In this document: piece after piece, positions 29,920-37,469 of the stretch
Position numbering within the stretch: the stretch's first letter is position 1
Layout: every line of letters begins with the position of its first letter
Source: an uncultured Bacteroidales bacterium
Lineage (GTDB): Bacteria; Bacteroidota; Bacteroidia; Bacteroidales; Bacteroidaceae
Length of the DNA: 40,184 nt
Direction: 5' to 3'
Assembly (NCBI GenBank): GCA_902776455.1
Contig: CACYQI010000017.1
Coordinates: 1-40,184, forward strand
Made by a program: the position numbers and the translations under genes
The notes under the pieces: model-generated
What the model was told of the DNA's origin: nothing
What the model saw: the letters and a program-made list of their open reading frames with translations, nothing else
The model's database searches: none

Positions 29920-29950
29920 CAAAGGTACGACATATTATTCAATTATCAAA
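29920..29950 (-). promoter_or_regulatory. Promoter of metH, implying a nearly leaderless mRNA
   Basis: TTTG (29947-29950), 19-bp spacer, TACCTTTG (29920-29927): a perfect Bacteroidetes promoter. The -7 box ends only 9 bp before the ATG at 29910, so the transcript should begin within a few bases of the start codon. Confidence 0.65.
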
Positions 29951-29979
29951 ACATAAGCGCGTGAAGTTGAGTTTTGATC

Positions 29980-30078
29980 ATGGGGTTGATGGGCCTCATG
30001 GGGCTTATTGGGCTTATGTGCCTCATGGGAAGGGTGGCTTCACGGGGCTTGTTGGGCTTATGAGCCTCATGGGAGGGG
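29980..30078. repeat. 9-bp array between sufS and metH
   Basis: About 11 nonamers of the type ATGGGGCTT (29980, 29989, 29998, 30007, 30016 and so on), degenerating to the right. They resemble the units at 5974-6009 (GGGCTGATA, GGGCTAAGG). The rest of 29951-30120 is G-rich and carries no gene. Confidence 0.75.
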
Positions 30079-30120
30079 TGGGGGCGTGGCCTGTAGGGTG
30101 GGGTGGAGGAGGCTGTTGGT

Positions 30121-31455
30121 TCAGAACATCTGGCTGACGCGTCGGATGCCGGCGACGAGGGCATCGACGTCCTCCCGAGTGTTGTAGAGGGCGAAGCTGG
30201 CGCGGCAGGTGCCTTCGATGCCGAGGCGACGCATGAGCGGCTCAGCGCAATGGTGGCCGGTGCGGATGGCGATGCCGAGGCGGTCGAGCAGCGTGCCCAT
30301 GTCGAGATGGTGGATGAAGGAGCCTCCAGCCTTCCCAGTCCCCTCCAAAGGAGAGGAGAACGGCGCGGCTTTCGCTGGGGCGGCTTTCACTAAGAAGCTG
30401 ATGACAGCGTCGTGCTCTTCGAGGTCTTTCGGACCGAAGATGTGCATGCCTTCTATCTCGCTCAAGCGCTTGAAAGCGTAGGCTGTGAGGTCCCGCTCGT
30501 GGGCTTCAATGGCATCGAAGCCTATGGAGCTAACATAGTCGAGGGCACGGGCGAGGCCTGTGGAGGCCACATAATCGGGGGTGCCGGCTTCGAACTTGTA
30601 AGGAAGGTCGTTGAAGGTAGTCTTTTCGAAGCTCACCGTCTTTATCATCTCGCCTCCGCCCATGTAGGGAGGGATGCGGTCGAGCCATTCTTCCTTGCCG
30701 TAGAGCACGCCGATGCCGGTCGGGCCGTATATCTTGTGGCCGCTGAAGGCGAAGAAGTCGCAGTCAAGCTCCTGCACGTCGATGGGCATGTGGGGTGTGC
30801 TTTGGGCACCATCGATGAGGACCGGAACGCCGTGCTCATGGGCGATGCGGACGATGTCGCGCACAGGGTTGACCGTTCCCAGCACGTTGCTGACGTGCGT
30901 AAGGCTGACGATGCGGGTGCGCTCGTTGAAGAGCTTTCGGTATTCCTCCATGCAGAGCCGGCCGTCGTCGCTGATGGGACAGACGCGAAGCCTGATGCCC
31001 TGCCTTGCCTGCAGCAGTTGCCAGGAGACGATGTTGCTGTGGTGCTCCATCTCGGAGACGATGACCTCGTCGCCCTCCTTCATAAAGGCTTGGCCGAAGC
31101 ACGATGCCACGAGGTTGATGCTTTCCGTCGTTCCGCGGGTGAAGACTATTTCGCTGGCCGAGCGGGCATTAAGGAAACGACGCACCGTCTCGCGCGACGC
31201 CTCGTGCAGCTCCGTGGCTTGCTGCGAGAGGAAGTGTACGCCTCGATGTACATTGGCATTGACGTTGTAGTACTCCTCCGTCATGGCTTCGACCACACAG
31301 CGCGGTTTCTGCGTCGTTGCGGCGTTGTCGAGATAGACAAGAGGGTACTTGCCATAGAGGATCTTCCCTAAGATAGGGAAAAGACCCTCCCCCAACCCCT
31401 CCCTTGTAGAGAGGGGAGGAGTTACCTTTGTTGACTGAATATCTTTCTTTTCCAT
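30121..31455 (-). CDS. sufS: Cysteine desulfurase SufS with two repeat-derived inserts
   Basis: 444 residues versus about 405 usual. A PLP enzyme that takes sulfur from cysteine for Fe-S assembly. The PLP lysine is Lys241 in FFAFSGHKIYGPTGIG, and the sulfur-accepting cysteine is Cys403 in AIRTGHHCAEPLM. Other landmarks: VYLDNAATTQKP, RGTTESINLVA, EMEHHSNIVSWQ. Residues about 11-25 (VTPPLSTREGLGEGL) split the normal N-terminal helix just before FPIL, and about 355-377 (APAKAAPFSSPLEGTGKAGG) sit between VISFLV and FIHHLDMGTLLD. Both are coded by G-rich hairpins. It is last in the suf operon; no sufE or sufU is in the window. Confidence 0.95.
   Translation of the reverse strand: MEKKDIQSTKVTPPLSTREGLGEGLFPILGKILYGKYPLVYLDNAATTQKPRCVVEAMTEEYYNVNANVHRGVHFLSQQATELHEASRETVRRFLNARSASEIVFTRGTTESINLVASCFGQAFMKEGDEVIVSEMEHHSNIVSWQLLQARQGIRLRVCPISDDGRLCMEEYRKLFNERTRIVSLTHVSNVLGTVNPVRDIVRIAHEHGVPVLIDGAQSTPHMPIDVQELDCDFFAFSGHKIYGPTGIGVLYGKEEWLDRIPPYMGGGEMIKTVSFEKTTFNDLPYKFEAGTPDYVASTGLARALDYVSSIGFDAIEAHERDLTAYAFKRLSEIEGMHIFGPKDLEEHDAVISFLVKAAPAKAAPFSSPLEGTGKAGGSFIHHLDMGTLLDRLGIAIRTGHHCAEPLMRRLGIEGTCRASFALYNTREDVDALVAGIRRVSQMF
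30326..30364. repeat. G-rich hairpin inside sufS, C-terminal part
   Basis: CCAGTCCCCTCCAAAGGAGA core of the G-rich family, in frame. Nearby codons repeat an Ala-Ala-Pro/Lys pattern (GGCGCGGCTTTCGCTGGGGC), suggesting a local duplication as well. Confidence 0.8.
31383..31425. repeat. G-rich hairpin inside sufS, N-terminal part
   Basis: CCCAACCCCTCCCTTGTAGA core with complementary GAGGGGAGG, the same unit as the intergenic copy at 31475-31504. In frame on the minus strand. Confidence 0.88.
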
Positions 31456-31474
31456 CTGCGATTACTATCTTCTC

Positions 31475-31504
31475 CCTTCCCTACAAGGGAGGGGTTGGGG
31501 TTGG
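31475..31504. repeat. G-rich hairpin between sufD and sufS
   Basis: CCCTTCCCTACAAGGGAGGG with a GTTGGGGTTGGG tail lies in the 53-bp gap. It is the near twin of the copy inside the first codons of sufS. Confidence 0.85.
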
Positions 31505-31508
31505 GTCC

Positions 31509-32714
31509 TCATTTGCATAGCTTGCATCCTTCGCACTTGCTCAATTCGCCCCTCAGACGCTTATCTACCAGGACATGCAGTCGGTCGCGCAGCGATTCGA
31601 GGGGAATGTTCTCGATGACTTCGGTGATGAAGGCAGCCTTGAGGAGCAAGCGGGCTTCCCTTTCGTCGATGCCTCGCTGTCGCATGTAGAAGAGCGCCGC
31701 TTCGTCCATCTGTCCGACGGTGCTTCCGTGGCTGCACTTCACGTCGTCGGCGTAGATTTCGAGCATAGGCTGTGTGTACATGCGGGCAGTCCTTGTGGCC
31801 AGGAGATTAGCGTTGGTCTCTTGCGACGACGTCTTTTGGGCGCCTTCGTGTACAAGGACTTTGCCTGCGAAGGCACCTACGGCGCTGTCGTCGAGGACGT
31901 ATTTGTAAAGCTCACGACTTAGGCAGTTGGGCACGAGATGCTCGATGAGCGTGTTGTTATCAACGTGCTGCATCTTGTCGGCAATGATGCATCCGCCGAG
32001 CGTCACCTCGCTGCCTTGGCCCTGCAGCTGTACGTCGATGCGGTTGCGAGTGTGTCCGTTGAAGAGCGTCAGGCTGGAGTGATGGAGGCTGCAGTTGGCA
32101 CCTTGACGGACGAAGACGCTGCTGTAGCGCGTGCATAGCAGGTGGGTCTCCTCCACTTCGTAGAGGCTGAGGTGCGACCCCTCGTCCATCACGACCTCGA
32201 TGACCTGGTTCGTCAGGAATCGGCTCTGCGAGGCGGCGCGGTCGGTAATGATGATGTCGGCCTCGGCCAGCTTGTCCATGACGATGAGGATGCGTCGGCA
32301 GACCATCGTGTCCTGCTCGCCTTTGAGGATGTTGCTTATTTGGATGGGGTGCTCAACGCGCGTGCCGGGGACGTGAACGACGAGCGTATCGACGCTGAGC
32401 ATCGTGTTGAGGGCGACGATGCTGTCGGCTGTGTCGGCTACCTTATTATATAGTGCGCGCACGCGTGGCTCGGCTTCTGCTATTCGGAAGCAATGGGGCG
32501 GGAGCGTTCCTCCGAGCTGCGCGAGCTGTATGCCGTAGTTTGGGGCGAAGTCCGCCTCGACGTCGGCATAGCGATAGCGTTCCGTTTTCTTCGACGGGAA
32601 ACCCTGCGAGGCGAACGTCTGCAAGGCTTTCTCGCGCTCGTCGTTCATCTCGCGGCAGCTTCGGGCAGCAATCACGTCGCGCACCTCATCGTAGAAGTCC
32701 AAGTACTGCTTCAT
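31509..32714 (-). CDS. sufD: Fe-S cluster scaffold subunit SufD
   Basis: 401 residues. SufD joins SufB and SufC in the SufBC2D scaffold that builds and hands on Fe-S clusters. Family features: an N-terminal helical part (GFPSKKTERYRYADVEADF), then the beta-helix core with VHVPGTRVEHPIQI, SRELYKYVLDDSAVGAFAGK and ATRTARMYTQPMLEIYADDV, followed by KCSHGSTVGQMDEAALFYMR, all typical. It ends in a cysteine-rich tail (SKCEGCKLCK). There are no repeat insertions. It is in the suf operon with sufC upstream and sufS downstream. Confidence 0.95.
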   Translation of the reverse strand: MKQYLDFYDEVRDVIAARSCREMNDEREKALQTFASQGFPSKKTERYRYADVEADFAPNYGIQLAQLGGTLPPHCFRIAEAEPRVRALYNKVADTADSIVALNTMLSVDTLVVHVPGTRVEHPIQISNILKGEQDTMVCRRILIVMDKLAEADIIITDRAASQSRFLTNQVIEVVMDEGSHLSLYEVEETHLLCTRYSSVFVRQGANCSLHHSSLTLFNGHTRNRIDVQLQGQGSEVTLGGCIIADKMQHVDNNTLIEHLVPNCLSRELYKYVLDDSAVGAFAGKVLVHEGAQKTSSQETNANLLATRTARMYTQPMLEIYADDVKCSHGSTVGQMDEAALFYMRQRGIDEREARLLLKAAFITEVIENIPLESLRDRLHVLVDKRLRGELSKCEGCKLCK

Positions 32715-32726
32715 CAGTCTGTTTTT

Positions 32727-32818
32727 GTGGTTAGTGGTTAGAGGTTAGTGGTTAGAGGAATGTTGTGGATGCTTGTTTAAGGGCAGAAGTATCTTCTAAC
32801 CTTTAACTTCTAACCCTT
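32727..32818. repeat. Heptamer-arm hairpin element, copy 2, overlapping the sufC stop
   Basis: Left arm of GTGGTTA/GAGGTTA heptamers (32727-32757), a loop like that of copy 1 (AATGTTGTGGATGCTTG...), and a right arm (32792-32818, TCTAACCTTTAACTTCTAAC). The right arm covers the last codons and stop codon of sufC. Confidence 0.85.
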
Positions 32819-33560
32819 CTCCTTTGATGATCCAGTCGAAGCCTTTGTTTTCTATTTCTTCGGCCAGTTCGGGGCCAGCGGTCTTCACGATGCGTCCGTC
32901 GATGAGGACGTGTACGACGTCGGGTTTCAGGTAGTCGAGCAGTCGCTGATAGTGGGTGATGACGATGGCGCTCGTCTGTGGTGTGCGCAGTTTGTTGAAG
33001 CCTTCGGCCACGATGCGCAGGGCATCGACGTCGAGTCCGCTGTCTGTCTCGTCGAGGATGGCGAGTTTGGGTTCGAGCATCGCCATTTGGAATATCTCGT
33101 TGCGCTTCTTTTCTCCTCCCGAGAAGCCTTCGTTCACGCTTCGGCTCGTCAGGCGGCTGTCTAGGTCCACTATCTTTCTTTTCTCGCGCATGAGCTTGAG
33201 GAAGTCGCCTGCCGGCATGGGGTCGAGGCCTTCGTACTTGCGTTTGGCGTTGAGGGCGGCACGCATGAAGTTGACCATCGACACGCCGGGTATCTCCACG
33301 GGCTGCTGGAAGCTGAGGAAGATGCCTTCATGGGCACGTTCTTCGGGCTTGAGGGCGAGCAGGTCCTTGCCGTTCCAGGTGATGCTTCCCGCAGTCACTT
33401 CATAGGCCGGATGGCCTACGATGACGTTGGAGAGGGTGCTTTTGCCGGCTCCGTTAAGCCCCATGAGGGCGTGTACCTCGCCGTCGCGGACGGTCAGGTC
33501 CAAGCCCTTTAGTATCTCTTTGCCGCCTATGCTGGCATGTAGGTTCTCTATCTTTAGCAT
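32796..33560 (-). CDS. sufC: Suf system ATPase SufC
   Basis: 254 residues. ABC-type ATPase of the SufBC2D complex. Walker A is MGLNGAGKST, the signature is GFSGGEKKRNE, Walker B is LAILDETDSGLD and the switch histidine is in IVITHYQRLLDYL. HVLIDGRIVKTAGPELAEEI is typical of SufC. The last residues (GLEVKG) and the TAG stop codon are read from a heptamer repeat (GGTTAGAAGTTAAAGGTTAG), so the native end has probably been replaced. It is 11 bp from the sulfatase gene upstream, which interrupts the usual sufB-sufC order. Confidence 0.97.
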   Translation of the reverse strand: MLKIENLHASIGGKEILKGLDLTVRDGEVHALMGLNGAGKSTLSNVIVGHPAYEVTAGSITWNGKDLLALKPEERAHEGIFLSFQQPVEIPGVSMVNFMRAALNAKRKYEGLDPMPAGDFLKLMREKRKIVDLDSRLTSRSVNEGFSGGEKKRNEIFQMAMLEPKLAILDETDSGLDVDALRIVAEGFNKLRTPQTSAIVITHYQRLLDYLKPDVVHVLIDGRIVKTAGPELAEEIENKGFDWIIKGEGLEVKG

Positions 33561-33571
33561 ATAGTTCGATA

Positions 33572-35200
33572 TTATTCGGTCAGTCTTGTGTCACGTCCGC
33601 CTTTGCCTTTTGGGAAGACATGATGGCTGTTGGCCCATTCCTCCCACTTCTCCACGAGTTGCTTCAGGCGTTCTGGCTCTTTGGCTGCAAGGTCATTGCG
33701 CTCTGTGCGGTCGTTCGGGATGTTATAAAGTTCCCACTTGTCGGTCACTTCGTCGCGAACAGCCTTCCATTCGCCATGACGCACGTAGCAGTTGTCAGCG
33801 TGCTCGCCGTAGATGTAGTCGTGCAGCTTTTTGCTGGGCTGCTTGATGGCAGGTACGAGGCTTGTACCTTGCAGCGGAATAATCTCGTTGCCGCCGTGAT
33901 ACGTCTTCGGGTATTTGGCTTTGGCAACATCAACGAAAGTAGCCATGAGGTCTGTGACGTGGCAGATGTTCTCTCGGAGTTCGGAGGCATATTGTTGGGT
34001 CTGTTCCGGCCAAGAGACAATGAGCGGGGCCGCAATGCCGCCTTCGTAAGCGCGTCGCTTGTATTTGCGGTAGGGCGTGTTGCTCACCATTGCCCAGGGT
34101 TTGCCATACGATGGTTGCACCCAGTGTTGCTGGTTGTTGATGTCGGCGATTGTTCCGAAGCCTGTTTCGCTGTACGGCTCAGCGCATGCCCCATTGTCGG
34201 AGAGGAAGATGATGAGTGTGTTGTTGAGCTGTCCCTTGCTTTGCAGATAATCAATGATGCGGCCAATGTTGTAGTCCATGCAATAAACTTGTGCGGCATA
34301 GACCGACATGCGCAGGGCAGAGTTGTCCTGCTCTTGCTCGTTGAGCTGACTCCACGTTCTGGACTCCCATTCGGCGAGTCCCCATTCGTCCTTGACAAGT
34401 CCCAGCTCCACCATTCGTTGCCTGCGCTGTTCCCTTGTCTCTTGCCAGCCAGCGGCATAGCGTCCGGCCATCTTCTCGATGTCGGCATCCTTGGCTTGCA
34501 GTGGCCAGTGGGGAGCATTGTAGGCAAGGTAGAGGAAAAATGGTTTGTCGTCCGTCTGCTGTTCCAAGAAGCCGATGGCATGGTCGGTGAAGGCATCGGT
34601 CGTATAATAAGGTGGTCTCGGAGCGGGCAGATTTGTGTTGTCGAGCGTCAGGCCTCGTCCGCCTTTCGGTTGCAGATAGCTGGTCGCGCCGGCCAGGATG
34701 CCGTAGAAGTGCTCAAAGCCTCGTTGCAGGGGCCATTTCTCCTTGCCGTGCATGCCGACATGCCATTTGCCAGTCATGTAAGTGTGGTAGCCTGCATCGC
34801 GCAGCACCTCGGCCATCGTCACGCAGTTGCGGTTGAGAAAGCCCATGTAGCCGTGTTCGCCTTGATGTTCGGGGTCGTTCCCGTCCTTGAGTTCCGGGTC
34901 TTCAGACATTGCACCGATGCCAGCCTGATGAGAGTAGAGACCCGTGAGGAGGCTGGCTCTTGTAGGGCAGGAGCGTCCGCAGTTGTAGAATTGCGTGAAG
35001 CGAAGCCCGCGGGCAGCCAGAGCGTCGATGTTGGGCGTCGGTATCTCTCCACCATAGCAGCCGATGTCAGAGTAGCCCATATCGTCGGCCATGATGAGGA
35101 GGATGTTCGGACGCTTGTCTGTGTTCTTGTCTGCCAAGCCAGGAATGGCGGACAACAGTGCCAGAAGCGAGAGGCTGCGTTTCGTGATGTGAGCTTTCAT
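33572..35200 (-). CDS. Arylsulfatase, serine-type, secreted
   Basis: 542 residues. Signal peptide MKAHITKRSLSLLALLSAIPGLA. The metal site is ILLIMADDMGYSDIGCYGG (Asp39, Asp40). The active-site signature C/S-x-P-x-R reads S77-C-P-T-R81 within CGRSCPTRASLLTG, so the residue converted to formylglycine is serine. KWHVGMHGKEKWPLQRGFEHF and YLAYNAPHWPLQA, then LSDNGA, are typical sulfatase segments. It should remove sulfate from glycans such as mucin or glycosaminoglycans in the periplasm. It lies between sufB (16-bp gap) and sufC (11-bp gap), an unexpected place. Its substrate is not predictable here. Confidence 0.95.
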   Translation of the reverse strand: MKAHITKRSLSLLALLSAIPGLADKNTDKRPNILLIMADDMGYSDIGCYGGEIPTPNIDALAARGLRFTQFYNCGRSCPTRASLLTGLYSHQAGIGAMSEDPELKDGNDPEHQGEHGYMGFLNRNCVTMAEVLRDAGYHTYMTGKWHVGMHGKEKWPLQRGFEHFYGILAGATSYLQPKGGRGLTLDNTNLPAPRPPYYTTDAFTDHAIGFLEQQTDDKPFFLYLAYNAPHWPLQAKDADIEKMAGRYAAGWQETREQRRQRMVELGLVKDEWGLAEWESRTWSQLNEQEQDNSALRMSVYAAQVYCMDYNIGRIIDYLQSKGQLNNTLIIFLSDNGACAEPYSETGFGTIADINNQQHWVQPSYGKPWAMVSNTPYRKYKRRAYEGGIAAPLIVSWPEQTQQYASELRENICHVTDLMATFVDVAKAKYPKTYHGGNEIIPLQGTSLVPAIKQPSKKLHDYIYGEHADNCYVRHGEWKAVRDEVTDKWELYNIPNDRTERNDLAAKEPERLKQLVEKWEEWANSHHVFPKGKGGRDTRLTE

Positions 35201-35216
35201 AGTCGTTGCTTTTTTT

Positions 35217-36680
35217 TTACCCGACGCTGCCTTCCAGGCTGACGCCGAGCAGCTTCTGAGCTTCGACGGCGAACTCCATGGGCAGCTTGTTGATGACTTC
35301 CTTGGCGTATCCGTTCACGATGAGCGAGACGGCTTCCTCGGTGTTGATGCCTCGCTGGTTGAGGTAGAAGAGCTGGTCCTCGCTGATCTTGCTGGTCGTG
35401 GCTTCGTGTTCTACGACGGCTGTCTCGTTGTGTACGTCCATATAGGGGAAGGTGTGAGCGCCGCAATGGCTGCCCAGCAGGAGCGAGTCGCAGCTGCTGT
35501 AGTTGCGGGCGCCGTCGGCTGTCGGGGCCACCTTCACGAGGCCTCGGTAGGCGTTCTGGCTTCGGCCGGCGCTGATGCCTTTCGAGATGATGGTGCTCCG
35601 CGTGTTCTTGCCCAGATGAATCATCTTTGTGCCGGTATCGGCCTGCTGGAAGTTGTTGGTGACGGCCACGCTGTAGAACTCTGCCTGGCTGCCGTCGCCC
35701 GAGAGCACGCAACTGGGGTACTTCCAGGTAATCGCGCTGCCCGTCTCCACTTGTGTCCAGGAGAGACGGCTGTCCCTGCCTCGCAGGTGGCCGCGCTTCG
35801 TGACGAGGTTGAGCACCCCGCCTTTGCCTTCGCTGTCGCCCGGGTACCAGTTCTGTACGGTCGAGTACTTGACTTCGGCCCTTTCCTTCACCACGATTTC
35901 CACGATGGCTGCGTGCAGCTGGTTCTCGTCGCGCATGGGAGCGGTGCAACCCTCCAGGTAGGAGACGTAGGCATCGTCGTCGCAGACGATGAGCGTCCTT
36001 TCGAACTGACCTGTGCCGCGGGCGTTGATGCGGAAGTAGGTGCTGAGTTCCATGGGGCAACGCACGCCTTTGGGGATATAGACGAAGGAACCGTCGCTGA
36101 AGACGGCGGAGTTGAGGGCCGCGAAGTAGTTGTCGCGATAGGGGACGACGCTGCCGAGGTACTCGCGCACGAGGTCGGGATGCTCGCGCACGGCCTCGCT
36201 GATGGAGCAGAAGATGATGCCCTTCTCCTTCAGCTTCTCGCGGAACGTCGTCTTGACGCTTACGGAGTCCATGACGGCATCGACAGCCGTACCGGCCAGC
36301 GCCATGCGTTCCTCCAGGGGGATGCCCAGCTTGTCGAAGGTCTTCATCAGTTCCGGGTCGATTTCCTTCTCTCCCTCTTGCCCCTTGCCCCCTGCTCCCT
36401 GCCCCTTGCGCGTGGGGTCGGCATAGTAGGAGATGGCCTGATAGTCGATGTCGGGCATCTTGAGGTGGCCCCAAGTGGGCTGTTCCAGAGTGAGCCAGTA
36501 GCGGTAGGCATTCAGGCGGAACTCCAGCAGCCAGTCCGGCTCGCCCTTCTTTCGGGAGATGAGGCGCACGACATCTTCCGACAGACCCTTCTCGATGATG
36601 TCCGTCTCGACGTCGGTGGTGAAGCCGTACTCGTACTTCTTCTCCGCCACCTCGCGCACAAAGCTGTTCTTTTCCTCCAT
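35217..36680 (-). CDS. sufB: Fe-S cluster scaffold SufB with heptamer-coded insert
   Basis: 487 residues from the ATG at 36680 ([20 protein letters not shown], the family start); an upstream in-frame ATG at 36740 would include the promoter and is rejected. Conserved parts: [16 protein letters not shown], the [20 protein letters not shown] segment, [60 protein letters not shown] and [21 protein letters not shown] loop of 14 residues (about 90-103, [14 protein letters not shown] within DPTRKGQ...IDPELMKTF) is exactly six heptamers of 42 bp. SufB is the first gene of the operon and nucleates the cluster. Confidence 0.96.
   Translation of the reverse strand: MEEKNSFVREVAEKKYEYGFTTDVETDIIEKGLSEDVVRLISRKKGEPDWLLEFRLNAYRYWLTLEQPTWGHLKMPDIDYQAISYYADPTRKGQGAGGKGQEGEKEIDPELMKTFDKLGIPLEERMALAGTAVDAVMDSVSVKTTFREKLKEKGIIFCSISEAVREHPDLVREYLGSVVPYRDNYFAALNSAVFSDGSFVYIPKGVRCPMELSTYFRINARGTGQFERTLIVCDDDAYVSYLEGCTAPMRDENQLHAAIVEIVVKERAEVKYSTVQNWYPGDSEGKGGVLNLVTKRGHLRGRDSRLSWTQVETGSAITWKYPSCVLSGDGSQAEFYSVAVTNNFQQADTGTKMIHLGKNTRSTIISKGISAGRSQNAYRGLVKVAPTADGARNYSSCDSLLLGSHCGAHTFPYMDVHNETAVVEHEATTSKISEDQLFYLNQRGINTEEAVSLIVNGYAKEVINKLPMEFAVEAQKLLGVSLEGSVG
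36373..36414. repeat. GCCCCTT heptamer array inside sufB
   Basis: Six heptamers: CCCTCTT, GCCCCTT, GCCCCCT, GCTCCCT, GCCCCTT, GCGCGTG. Length 42 bp, so the frame is kept. Confidence 0.88.
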
Positions 36681-36706
36681 GCTTCCTTCTTCCTTCTTTG
36701 CGAGTG

Positions 36707-36714
36707 CAAAGATA
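36707..36714 (-). promoter_or_regulatory. -7 element for the suf operon
   Basis: TATCTTTG on the minus strand, 26 bp before the ATG at 36680. A TTTG lies at 36738-36741 (spacer 23, slightly long). No binding motif for a known Fe-S regulator was recognised. Confidence 0.55.
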
Positions 36715-36891
36715 CAACAAATAAATGAGCTACGGAGCAAATCGCGTAAAAAGTTCAGACAAAAAGCAAGGGGCAGAGAAAATTTCTGCCCGTCAGATTG
36801 TAAACTGCTTTGCGCGATATGCTTTCATATTGTCAGTTTTTGCACACACAGAAAAGTGGAGGAAAACGAGGCATAAAAGGCAGTAAAGGGC

Positions 36892-36966
36892 GATGCTCCA
36901 CGGGTCGTCGGCCGATGCTCCGTGGAGTGTTGGCCAATACTCCACGTTGTGTAGGCCGATTCTGCC
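36892..36966. repeat. 22-bp palindromic repeat array upstream of suf
   Basis: Units at 36892, 36914 and 36936 and a partial one at 36958, with GATGCTCC and CTCCGTGGAG, as in the other arrays. Confidence 0.9.
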
Positions 36967-37042
36967 TGCGAAGTTGACAGAAACTGCGGGCCAAAAAGTG
37001 TGCAAAAACGCGATGAAATGGCCGATTTTGTAAGCCGCAGAT

Positions 37043-37078
37043 GTCAATTCTTAATTCTTATTTCTTAATTTTTAATTG
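37043..37078. repeat. Heptamer array (ATTCTTA)
   Basis: ATTCTTA, ATTCTTA, TTTCTTA and ATTTTTA follow at 7-bp steps. It is a single arm without an obvious complementary partner nearby. Confidence 0.7.
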
Positions 37079-37120
37079 TAACATATTGTGTATCAGCCTA
37101 CATTCGATTTGAGCGCATCA

Positions 37121-37272
37121 AGCCGAAAAAACGACCCAAAGCATGGGTGAAGGCCTTTTCGGCGATTCTGACGCGTTTTTGGAAAACGCGAGTGTAAGCA
37201 AAATGGCGTTTTTTCTTGCATTTTGTCAAAAGAAGAAAGGAAATGCGGCAAGTGCCGCGGTAATTTTTTTTT
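37121..37272 (+). terminator. Hairpins ending in a terminator-like stem and T-run
   Basis: Three stems: 37121-37162 (GCCGAAAA/TTTTCGGC with an inner ACCCA/TGGGT), 37174-37191 (CGCGTTTT/AAAACGCG), and GCGGC-AAGT-GCCGC at 37245-37258 followed after a few bases by a run of nine T on the plus strand. The last is a plausible intrinsic terminator, but nothing certain is transcribed into it; a small RNA ending here is possible. Confidence 0.4.
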
Positions 37273-37306
37273 ACTATTTGTTTTTCGTTTTCCACCTTTT
37301 CTTCGT

Positions 37307-37314
37307 ACCTTTGC
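37307..37314 (+). promoter_or_regulatory. -7 element for the gene at 37470
   Basis: TACCTTTG fits TAnnTTTG; a TTTG lies at 37278-37281 (spacer 25, long). Transcription here would give a leader of about 150 nt. Confidence 0.5.
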
Positions 37315-37366
37315 CGCCGATTTTGAAACGGTAAGATGACTGGATAATCAGTTCGCCAGCAGGCAA

Positions 37367-37454
37367 GTGTAACAACAAAAGGTGCTCCGGCACCTGCATG
37401 CCGCCCTTCGGAAGAGGGGTAGGCAACGTGTTCTTTTATTTGTTGTTGTTACAC
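37367..37454 (+). promoter_or_regulatory. Structured 5' leader, three-way-junction shape
   Basis: GTGTAACAACAA (37367-37378) pairs with TTGTTGTTACAC (37443-37454) to close a domain. Inside are AGGTGC-TCCG-GCACCT (37379-37394) and a GCC.CCCTTCGGAAGAGGGGTAGGC-type stem (37400-37424). Both inner loops are stable tetraloop-like. The domain lies between the TACCTTTG box and the GTG at 37470. It is consistent with a riboswitch or a leader protein-binding site; I do not match it to a known class. Confidence 0.55.
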
Positions 37455-37469
37455 TAAAACCGTTTAATC

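Noticed and set aside
29951-30120. Cobalamin riboswitch upstream of metH
   Set aside because: No conserved B12 box or folding; the promoter starts transcription at the gene, leaving no leader.
33620-35242. 540-codon plus frame
   Set aside because: Antisense of the sulfatase, whose signature and signal peptide are clear.
35197-36720. 507-codon minus frame
   Set aside because: Shifted frame over sufB with an Arg/His/Pro-rich shadow composition.
37367-37454. Small SRP RNA
   Set aside because: A GGAAG-containing hairpin was noted, but the conserved apical SRP motif and its long helix are absent.
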